Shown here: in pieces, positions 57,495 through 64,000 of the stretch
How positions within the stretch are numbered: the stretch's first letter is position 1
Layout: every line of letters begins with the position of its first letter
NCBI RefSeq assembly: GCF_020215705.1
Contig: NZ_JAIWNB010000008.1
Location: forward strand, 310,001-374,000
Source: Nonomuraea aurantiaca
GTDB taxonomy: Bacteria > Actinomycetota > Actinomycetes > Streptosporangiales > Streptosporangiaceae
Reading direction: 5' to 3'
Length of the DNA: 64,000 nucleotides
Made by a program: the position numbers and the translations under genes
The notes under the pieces: model-generated
Seen by the model: the letters and a program-made list of their open reading frames with translations, nothing else
Databases searched by the model: none
What the model was told of the DNA's origin: nothing

Positions 57495-58472
57495 CTACGA
57501 CAGCCGCTGCGCCTTGCTCAGCAGTCGCTGCGCCACCACCACCAGCGCCAGGAACGCCCCGCTGACCACCTGCTGAAAGGCCGACGTCAGGTTACCCACC
57601 TGGTTGATGAGGCTCTGGATCACGCCCAGCAGCAGGACTCCCGCCACCGTCCCGGTGATCCCGCCCGCGCCCCCGGTCAGCAGGGTGCCGCCGATGACGA
57701 CGGCGGCGATCGCGTCCAGTTCCAGGCCGATGCCCAGGATCGTCACCCCGGACGAGAGCCGCGCCGCGTTCAGCGCGCCGGCGAGGCCGGCCAGCAGGGC
57801 CGACATCACGTACACGGTCACCTTGGTACGCGCCACGGGCACGCCCATGAGCGCCGCCGCCTGCTCGTTGCCGCCGATCGCGTAGACGTTCTGCCCGAAG
57901 CCGGTCCGTTGCAGCAGCACCATCGCGACCAGCGCCAGCGCCGCGGTGATGTACACGGGGTACGTCAGGCCGAGCAACTCCCCCTGCCCCAAGGACGCGA
58001 AAGCGGGATTTTTCACTAAATAGGTGGTTGCCCCTTCACCGGAAATGGCGAGCATCAACCCCCGCACACCCAACAAACCCGCCAATGTCACGATAAAAGG
58101 GGCCATACCGGTGCGAGCTATGACCAAGCCCTGGAGCAGGCCGACGACCCCGCACGCGCCCAGCGGCAGGGCCAGCGCCACGAGCAGGCCGTACTGGGAC
58201 CCATAGGCCGCCAGCACCCCGCCCAGCACGAACAGCGATCCCACCGACAGGTCGATCCCGCCGCTGATGATCACGAACGTCATCCCGATCGCGATGATCG
58301 CCAGGAACGACGACGAGACCACCACGCTGGCCGCGTTCCCCGCTGTGGCGAAGGAGTCGAAGGCCACGCTGCCCACGATCACCAGCAGCGCCAGCACCAT
58401 GAGCGCCCCGTGCTGCTGGAGCACCCGGCTCACCTGCTCACGCCGTAAAGAAGCAAAAGAAGCAGAGGTCAT
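57495..58472 (-). CDS. sugar ABC transporter permease (YjfF/RbsC-like)
   Basis: A 325-residue BPD_transp_2 permease with about eight to nine helices. Family landmarks are FLAIIAIGMTFVIISGGIDL-SVGS, ARTGMAPFIVTLAGLLGVRG, GQNVYAIGGNEQAAALMGVP (the ATPase-contact EAA-like loop) and VVIGGTLLTGGAGGITGTVAG. The ATG overlaps the stop of the preceding permease by four bases (ATGA). It is the second of two permeases, as in the E. coli ytfQRT-yjfF galactofuranose system, where YjfF is last. Final gene of the operon. Confidence 0.9.
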   Translation of the reverse strand: MTSASFASLRREQVSRVLQQHGALMVLALLVIVGSVAFDSFATAGNAASVVVSSSFLAIIAIGMTFVIISGGIDLSVGSLFVLGGVLAAYGSQYGLLVALALPLGACGVVGLLQGLVIARTGMAPFIVTLAGLLGVRGLMLAISGEGATTYLVKNPAFASLGQGELLGLTYPVYITAALALVAMVLLQRTGFGQNVYAIGGNEQAAALMGVPVARTKVTVYVMSALLAGLAGALNAARLSSGVTILGIGLELDAIAAVVIGGTLLTGGAGGITGTVAGVLLLGVIQSLINQVGNLTSAFQQVVSGAFLALVVVAQRLLSKAQRLS

Positions 58473-59455
58473 CGGTTCGCACGCTCCCTCGTGGCGTAGA
58501 CGGCGGCCAGGATGATGACCGCCTGGACCATCTGGGTCCACGACTGCGGCAGGTTGTGCTTGATCAGTGTGGCCGCGAGCAACTGCATGAGCAGCGCGCC
58601 CATGACCGTGCTGAGCACCCTGATGCGCCCGCCGGTGAGCGGCGTGCCGCCGACCACGACGGCGGTGATCGCCGACAGCTCGATGAACAGGCCGAGCGAC
58701 GTCGGGTCACTGGCCTGCAGGCGGGCCGTCGCCAGCACCCCGGCCAGCGCGGCGAGCAGCCCGGAGATGACGTACACGATCAGCAGCACCCGTTTGACCG
58801 GCAGCCCGGACAGCTCGCTGGCCGACCGGTTGCCGCCGATCGCGACGACCTGACGGCCGAACGTCGTGCGCCGCACCACGAACAGCACGATCAGCGTCAG
58901 CGCCGCCGCGATCAGCACGATGACCGGGATGCCGGCCACCGAGCTGCTGCCCAGCGCGATCAGCTCCGGGTTGCGGAACTCCACGAGCTGCGGCACCAGG
59001 ACGTTGGCGATGCCGCGTACACCCACCAGCAGCGCCAGTGTGGCCACGATCGGCTGGACGCCCACGTAGGAGACCAGGGCACCGCCCGCCGCGCCGACGA
59101 CCGCCCCGCCGATCACGGCGACGATCAGCGCGGGCAGCGCGCCGTAGCCCAGGTAGAGGGCGACGAGCGCGGCGGCCAGCGCCATGACCGACCCGACGGA
59201 CAGGTCGATGCCCTGCGTGCCGATCACCAGCGCCATGCCCAGCGACACGATCACGATGGGCGTGACCTGGACGAACTGGGTGCGGAAGTTCGAGGCGTCG
59301 AGGAAGTGCGGCGTGAACAGCACGTTGAACAGCAGCAACGCCAGCACGGCCGCGTACACGCCGTAGTCCTGCACCCAGGCGAAGATCCGCGGTTTGAGGT
59401 CCGCCATCGACCTCGCCCCGCTCGGCGGCGCCGGTTTCGAGGTGAGCTCAGTCAT
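58469..59455 (-). CDS. sugar ABC transporter permease (YtfT-like)
   Basis: A 328-residue BPD_transp_2 permease homologous to the next one. Motifs are TPIVIVSLGMALVIGTQGID-LSVGSVMALA, GVQPIVATLALLVGVRGIAN, GRQVVAIGGNRSASELSGLP and VVVGGTPLTGGRIRVLSTV. It overlaps both the ATPase gene (four bases) and the second permease (four bases). Two distinct permeases imply a heterodimeric pore, as in YtfT/YjfF and unlike the homodimeric RbsC and MglC. Confidence 0.9.
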   Translation of the reverse strand: MTELTSKPAPPSGARSMADLKPRIFAWVQDYGVYAAVLALLLFNVLFTPHFLDASNFRTQFVQVTPIVIVSLGMALVIGTQGIDLSVGSVMALAAALVALYLGYGALPALIVAVIGGAVVGAAGGALVSYVGVQPIVATLALLVGVRGIANVLVPQLVEFRNPELIALGSSSVAGIPVIVLIAAALTLIVLFVVRRTTFGRQVVAIGGNRSASELSGLPVKRVLLIVYVISGLLAALAGVLATARLQASDPTSLGLFIELSAITAVVVGGTPLTGGRIRVLSTVMGALLMQLLAATLIKHNLPQSWTQMVQAVIILAAVYATRERANR

Positions 59456-61023
59456 CGGACCGCCCCGCGATCGTCGCCGTCGAGGTGAGCGCGGTCATCC
59501 GCGATCGTTGCCATGATCCTCTCCTCGGTCACCTCGTCGCCGGTCAGCTCCCCGACGACCGCGCCCTCGCGCAGCACCAGGATGCGGTCGGCGCCCTCGA
59601 CCAGTTCCTCCAGGTCGGAGGAGATCAGCAGCACGCCCAGCCCCTCCTCGGCCAGCTCGTCGATCAGCGCCTGCACCTCGGCCTTGGCGCCCACGTCGAT
59701 GCCCCGCGTGGGCTCGTCGAGCAGCAGCACCTTGGGGCGGACGGCCAGCCAGCGGGCCAGCAGGACCTTCTGCTGGTTGCCGCCGGACAGCTCCGACACG
59801 AGCTGGTTCGGCGAGGCCGCCTTGATGCGCAGCCGCCGCATGAAGATCTCGACCATCCGGTCGATCTTCGCGTCTGACACCACGCCCGCCCTGGCCAGGG
59901 CGGGCAGGGCGGCCAGCGCGATGTTCTCCCGGACGGACAGGGTCGGGACGATGCCTTCGGCCTTGCGGTCCTCGGGCAGCAGGCTGACGCCCGCCCTGAT
60001 GGCCGCGGTGGTGGAGCCGCCGCGCAGCGGCAGCCCGGCCACGAGCACCTGCCCGCCGTCGAGGGGCATCGCGCCGACGATGGCCTTGGCGGTCTCGGTA
60101 CGGCCGGCGCCGAGCAGGCCACCGAGACCCACGACCTCGCCGGGCCGTACGGACACGTCGATCCCGTCCAGGACGTGTCGCCGCGTGAGACCCCGCGCCT
60201 CGACGGCCGGTGGCCCCTGGCCGTCGGCGGCGCGGTGGCGGTCGCGGGAGAACCTGGTCAGGCCATCCGCTTTGACCTCGTTCAGCTCGCGGCCCAGCAT
60301 GAGCGAGATGAGCTTGAGCCGGTCCAGTCCTGCGAGGGGCCCGGTGTGCGCGACGCGGCCGTCACGCAGCACGGTGACCCGGTCGCACACCTGGTAGAGC
60401 TCGTCGAGCCGGTGGCTGACGTACATGACGGCGATGCCCTCGTCGCGCAGCCGCCTGATCACCCCGAACAGCGTCTCGACCTCGCGCGGCTCCAGGGAGG
60501 AGGTCGGCTCGTCCATGATGACCACGCGGGCGTCGACGGCCACGGCCCTGGCCAGGGCGACCATCTGCTGGGCGCCGATGCCGAGCGTCCGCAGCGGCCG
60601 CCGGACGTCGGTCTCGACGCCGTAGCCGGACAGGACGCGGGCGGCTTCGGCGTACATCTTCGTGGCGTCGATGACCCCGAATCGGCCGCGTGGCTCGCGG
60701 CCGAGCAGCAGGTTGCGGGCGACGCTCATCATCGGGACGAGGTTGACCTCCTGGTAGATGGTGGAGATCCCGGCGCGCTGCGCGTCGAGCGGCGTGCCGA
60801 AGGCGGCGGGCGCGCCGTGGTGGCGCAGCTCGCCGCCGTCGGGATGGTACACGCCGGTGAAGACCTTGATCAGGGTGGACTTGCCGGCGCCGTTCTCCCC
60901 CACGAGGGCGTGCACCTCGCCGGGGAGGAGGGCGAGATGCACACCGTCGAGAGCGAGGACGCCGGGGAAGCGCTTGCTGATCCCCTTCGCCTCGAGAACC
61001 GCTGCCAACTCAGTACGCCTCAC
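59452..61023 (-). CDS. sugar ABC transporter ATPase, fused double domain (YtfR/MglA-like)
   Basis: A 523-residue twin ATPase. Domain 1 has an intact Walker A (VGENGAGKSTLIK), a divergent signature LGIGAQQMVALARA and Walker B VVIMDEPTSSLE. Domain 2 has a degenerate P-loop GLLGAGRTETAK, a canonical signature ELSGGNQQKVLLARWL and Walker B VLLLDEPTRGID. One active and one degenerate site is typical of monosaccharide importers of the RbsA/MglA/YtfR class. The start is GTG 61023, overlapping the binding-protein gene by 14 bases; TTG 61008 is an alternative with a GGTGAGG upstream. Confidence 0.9.
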   Translation of the reverse strand: MRRTELAAVLEAKGISKRFPGVLALDGVHLALLPGEVHALVGENGAGKSTLIKVFTGVYHPDGGELRHHGAPAAFGTPLDAQRAGISTIYQEVNLVPMMSVARNLLLGREPRGRFGVIDATKMYAEAARVLSGYGVETDVRRPLRTLGIGAQQMVALARAVAVDARVVIMDEPTSSLEPREVETLFGVIRRLRDEGIAVMYVSHRLDELYQVCDRVTVLRDGRVAHTGPLAGLDRLKLISLMLGRELNEVKADGLTRFSRDRHRAADGQGPPAVEARGLTRRHVLDGIDVSVRPGEVVGLGGLLGAGRTETAKAIVGAMPLDGGQVLVAGLPLRGGSTTAAIRAGVSLLPEDRKAEGIVPTLSVRENIALAALPALARAGVVSDAKIDRMVEIFMRRLRIKAASPNQLVSELSGGNQQKVLLARWLAVRPKVLLLDEPTRGIDVGAKAEVQALIDELAEEGLGVLLISSDLEELVEGADRILVLREGAVVGELTGDEVTEERIMATIADDRAHLDGDDRGAVR

Positions 61024-62071
61024 CGAGGGAGTCCTTGGCGTTGGACGTGTCGTAGTCGCGGTCGGAGATGATCACCTTGTCGGGGATGGCCTGGCCGTCG
61101 AGGAACTTCTGCGCGGTCTCGAAGGCGAGCGGCCCGAAGCGGGGGTTCGACTCGATGACCGCGTGCAGCCAGCCGTCGGCGATGCCCTGGACGGCGCTGC
61201 GGGTGCCGTCGACGGACACGATCTTGATGGTGCCCGCCTCCTTGCCCGCGCCCTTCAGGGCGGTGACGGCGCCGAGCGCCATCTCGTCGTTCTCGGCGTA
61301 GATGCCGTTGATGTCGGGGTTGGACTGGATGAGCTGCTCGGTGACCTGCTGGCCCTTCTCGCGGGCGAACTCGCCGGTCTGCTCGAACGAGATCGTGATG
61401 CCGGGGGCCTTCTCCTTGATCCGGTCCTTGAACCCGTTCGTCCGCTCGGTGGTGACGTTGTTGCCGGGCGCGCCGAGCAGGATGGCGACCTTGCCCTTGC
61501 CGGAGAGGGCGTCGATCATCCGGTCGGCGGCCCGCTTGCCCTGCTCGTAGAAGTCGGAGCCGATGAAGGTCAGGTAGTCGCTGCACGCCTTGGCGTTGAT
61601 CTTCCTGTCGACCGTGATGATCGGCACCTTCTTGGCAGCGGCCTGCTGGAGCACCGGTTCCCAGCCGTCGGAGTTCAGCGGCGCGATGACCAGCAGCTGC
61701 GCGCCCTGGGCGATGAGCTGCTGCACGTCGGTGATCTGCTTGGAGAACTGCGACTGGGCGTTGGTGACCTTCAGGCGGGCGATGCCGAGCTTGGCCGCCT
61801 CGTCCTTGATCGACTTGGTCTCGGCGATGCGGAACGGATTGGCCTCCTTCTCCGACTGGGAGAAGCCGACGGTGGCCGTCTTGAGGTCGAACTTCTTGCC
61901 GCCGAACTGGTCGAGCGTGCACGTCGGCCCGGCCGTGCCGCTGGGGCTCTGCACGACCTGCTGCCCGGCCGTGCTGGTGGCGGCGGGCGCGCTCTGCGGC
62001 TCCTCCGCCTTGGCGCAGGCCGACGCGGTGAGGAGTACGGCCAGCGCCAGGCAGGCTGTCCGGAGATTCAT
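61010..62071 (-). CDS. sugar-binding lipoprotein (YtfQ-like)
   Basis: A 353-residue periplasmic-type binding protein anchored by a lipid: the signal peptide ends LLTASAC, a lipobox with Cys19. The mature domain shows TVGFSQSEKEANPFRIAETK-S, close to the YtfQ galactofuranose-binding opening, then IAPLNSDGWEPVLQQAAAKK, VPIITVDRKINAK, GAPGNNVTTERTNGFKD, NGIYAENDEMALGAVTALKG and VSVDGTRSAVQGIADG of periplasmic sugar-binding family 1/4. AGGAAGGA lies about six bases before the ATG. It follows the GH2 enzyme by 15 bp, so the glycosidase may supply the imported sugar. Confidence 0.92.
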   Translation of the reverse strand: MNLRTACLALAVLLTASACAKAEEPQSAPAATSTAGQQVVQSPSGTAGPTCTLDQFGGKKFDLKTATVGFSQSEKEANPFRIAETKSIKDEAAKLGIARLKVTNAQSQFSKQITDVQQLIAQGAQLLVIAPLNSDGWEPVLQQAAAKKVPIITVDRKINAKACSDYLTFIGSDFYEQGKRAADRMIDALSGKGKVAILLGAPGNNVTTERTNGFKDRIKEKAPGITISFEQTGEFAREKGQQVTEQLIQSNPDINGIYAENDEMALGAVTALKGAGKEAGTIKIVSVDGTRSAVQGIADGWLHAVIESNPRFGPLAFETAQKFLDGQAIPDKVIISDRDYDTSNAKDSLGEAY

Positions 62072-62086
62072 GGGGGTTCCTTCCTA

Positions 62087-64000
62087 TCAGGCGCAGGCCG
62101 GGCTGATCTGCCCGGTGAGCGCCCGGTTGGCGGCGCTGACCCGCTGGATGTCGGGCTTGGTGACGGCTCTGTCGTAGGTCATGAGGCCGTTGAGCTCGGT
62201 CTCGACGTCGGTGGTCTGGGTGTAGATGGCGGCGCTGAGCTGGTCGCAGGCGTGCAGCTTCTGCAACTCCTGGATCATGCCGACATAGCGGGTGGTGAGG
62301 GCCGCCGGGTCGGGCTCGACCGCGTAGCCCCAGCCGCCGCCCGACCAGGTGTGGCCGATGAGCGGGAGTCCCAGGCCGCCGTACTCGCCGATGACGACCG
62401 CCCGGGTGTCGGTGGGCTTTCCGGGGACGCCGGGGCCCGGGTAGATGTGGTAGTCCTTGACGTCGCCGTTGCCGCCGTCCTGGGCGCCGCAGCAGTTGAT
62501 GCCGCTCATGTTGTCGACCAGGCGCGAGGGGTCCCAGCTCTTGACCAGGTCGGCGATGCGCGCCTGGTCGTACTGGCCCCAGCCCTCGTTGAACGGCACC
62601 CACATGATGATCGACGGGACGCTGCGGTGCTGGTCGACCATCTCCCGCAGCTCGGCCTCGAACTGGGGCTTGTCGCTGGTCCTGAACATGGCGGGCATGT
62701 CCTGCCAGACGAGCAGGCCCAGCTTGTCGGCGTGGTAGTACCAGCGGTCGGACTCGACCTTGGTGTGCTTGCGTACGGTGTTGAAGCCGAGCTTCTTGGT
62801 CTGCGTGAGGTCGTACTTGAGCGCCTCGTCGGTGGGGGCGGTGTAGATGCCGTCAGGCCAGAAGCCCTGGTCGAGGGGGCCGAGCTGGAAGACGGGCCGG
62901 CCGTTGAGCAGCATGCGGTTGTTCTTCAGCTCGATGGAGCGCATCCCGAAATAGGACGAGATCTCGTCCTTCTTGGTGCGGACCTTCAGGTCGTACAGGA
63001 AGGGCTTGTCCGGCGACCACAGCTTGGGGTTCGGGACCGGCAGCCTGAGCTCGGTGCCGACGGGGCCGGTCACGGTGCCCACGACGCGGTGGCCGTCCTT
63101 GGCGACCACGGTGGCCGTGCCCGCCGCGCCCTGGACGGTCACGCGCAGCGCCTGGCCCGCGACGTCGGGGACGGTGTCGACGCGCTCGATGTGGTCCTTG
63201 GCGACGGGCTCCATCCAGACCGTCTGCCAGATGCCGGAGACGGCGGTGTACCAGATGCCGCTCGGGTCGAGCCGCTGCTTGCCGATCGGCTGCGCGCCGG
63301 AGTCGGTCGGGTCGGCGACGCCGACGACGAGCTCTTGCCGGCCACCGCGCTTGAGCGCGTCGGTGACGTCCACGGTGATGCGGTCGTAGCCGCCCTTGTG
63401 CGTGCCGACCTGCTTGCCGTTGACGTAGATCGTGGCGTCCCAGTCGACCGCGTCCAGGTGGAGGAGCAGCCGCTCACCGCTCCACGAGCGCGGCACCTCG
63501 AACGTCCTGCGGTACCACATGCGGTCCTCGTGGCGGCCGATGCCCGACAGCCGCGACTCCACCGGGTACGGCACGACGATGCGCTCGGCCAGGTCGCGGC
63601 CGGTCGGAGCGGCCTCGCCCTGCTTGGCGGCGGCGAACTGCCAGACGCCGTTGAGGCTGCGCCACCTGTCCCTGACCAGCTGGGGGCGGGGGTACTCGGG
63701 CAGCGGGTTCTTCGGGTCGACGTCCTTGGACCAGCGGGTGCTGAGGATGTAGGTGGAGTCGTTGACGACGTACGCGTACGGGAAGGCCGCCACGGGCGTG
63801 CCGTCGGCGTAGCTCAGGCCGGTGCCGTCGTAGGTGGCGCGGAGCGTGTTGCCGGCTTTTGCCGGAACCGGATATTGCAGCTTAAGAACCACCGTGTCCC
63901 GATTTTTCAGGGCTACGGAGGTTATGGGCCATTTGGTGCCTGCGACCGTCAGCGTCAGATGGTCGGTCAGAGTCGTCGGCAACGAACTCAGCGGCTTGGC
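62087..64000 (-). CDS. GH2-family glycoside hydrolase, 5' end beyond window
   Basis: At least 637 residues, open to the right edge. The first ~60 residues (GNTLRATYDGTGLSYADGTP) look like a beta-sandwich SwmB/fn3-like extracellular module. The GH2 sugar-binding domain follows (WRSLNGVWQFA, HLDAVDWDATIYVNGKQVGT), then the immunoglobulin-like domain and a TIM barrel with FNTVRKHTKVESDRWYYHAD, acid/base glutamate in VPFNEGWGQYD and nucleophile glutamate in VIGEYGGLGLP. Both catalytic residues are present. It may act on beta-galactosides, galactofuranosides or related glycans. A TTG at 63982 is not a credible start. First visible gene of the sugar-import operon and probably secreted. Confidence 0.88.
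   Translation of the reverse strand, partial: AKPLSSLPTTLTDHLTLTVAGTKWPITSVALKNRDTVVLKLQYPVPAKAGNTLRATYDGTGLSYADGTPVAAFPYAYVVNDSTYILSTRWSKDVDPKNPLPEYPRPQLVRDRWRSLNGVWQFAAAKQGEAAPTGRDLAERIVVPYPVESRLSGIGRHEDRMWYRRTFEVPRSWSGERLLLHLDAVDWDATIYVNGKQVGTHKGGYDRITVDVTDALKRGGRQELVVGVADPTDSGAQPIGKQRLDPSGIWYTAVSGIWQTVWMEPVAKDHIERVDTVPDVAGQALRVTVQGAAGTATVVAKDGHRVVGTVTGPVGTELRLPVPNPKLWSPDKPFLYDLKVRTKKDEISSYFGMRSIELKNNRMLLNGRPVFQLGPLDQGFWPDGIYTAPTDEALKYDLTQTKKLGFNTVRKHTKVESDRWYYHADKLGLLVWQDMPAMFRTSDKPQFEAELREMVDQHRSVPSIIMWVPFNEGWGQYDQARIADLVKSWDPSRLVDNMSGINCCGAQDGGNGDVKDYHIYPGPGVPGKPTDTRAVVIGEYGGLGLPLIGHTWSGGGWGYAVEPDPAALTTRYVGMIQELQKLHACDQLSAAIYTQTTDVETELNGLMTYDRAVTKPDIQRVSAANRALTGQISPACA

Overview
The window is high-GC DNA with short intergenic gaps, many GTG/TTG starts, translationally coupled operons and several apparently leaderless genes. 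This points to a filamentous actinomycete, most likely Streptosporangiaceae (Nonomuraea-like). That placement is inference from style and gene content; there is no rRNA marker. I found no rRNA, tRNA, CRISPR array, transposase or integrase.

Layout. 0-6 kb: Ppx/GppA phosphatase, a divergent MurG-family paralogue, two tandem paralogous membrane/coiled-coil proteins, and a small operon (membrane protein, NmrA-like reductase, decayed gene fragment). 6-12 kb: a two-module histidine kinase facing a DesR-like regulator that is coupled to a GT-C membrane glycosyltransferase, then an OmpR-type regulator/kinase pair. 12-19 kb: a 1015-residue NACHT NTPase, propionyl-CoA synthetase and an APC permease. 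19-25.5 kb: a three-gene module (TerD-like domain protein plus two COG3541-type nucleotidyltransferases), a GNAT enzyme and two unknown genes. 25.7-29.5 kb: methyltransferase, peptide deformylase, YjbR-like protein, two unknowns and a secreted serine hydrolase.

29.6-36.3 kb is an eight-gene co-directional PTS operon: DeoR regulator, PfkB kinase, mannitol-type EIIC, EIIB and EIIA, zinc alcohol dehydrogenase, HPr and EI. It looks like a self-contained hexitol uptake and catabolism unit with a strong promoter and three operator-like direct repeats in phase. It is followed by an aldo/keto reductase, a HAD phosphatase and 6-phosphogluconate dehydrogenase. 39.6-50 kb holds mixed accessory genes (thioesterase, two colliding pseudogenes, SRPBCC, VOC, AraC, MazF-like, FAD oxidoreductase, TetR/SDR, MBL hydrolase, MFS, pirin). 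50.5-56.2 kb holds a receptor Ser/Thr kinase with an extracellular propeller, a double-domain Lrp regulator with its MFS exporter, and a heptad-repeat coiled-coil protein. 56.5-64 kb holds a secreted unknown, a YtfQRT/YjfF-like sugar ABC transporter and a GH2 glycosidase that runs off the window.

The most unusual signal is repeat structure. At several convergent junctions the last 20-80 bp of one gene, stop codon included, has been copied in tandem just beyond that gene's end. A separate 57-60 bp tandem repeat family occurs in two unrelated intergenic regions 31 kb apart. Two genes carry in-frame minisatellites (42 bp in an FAD oxidoreductase, 21 bp in the coiled-coil gene).
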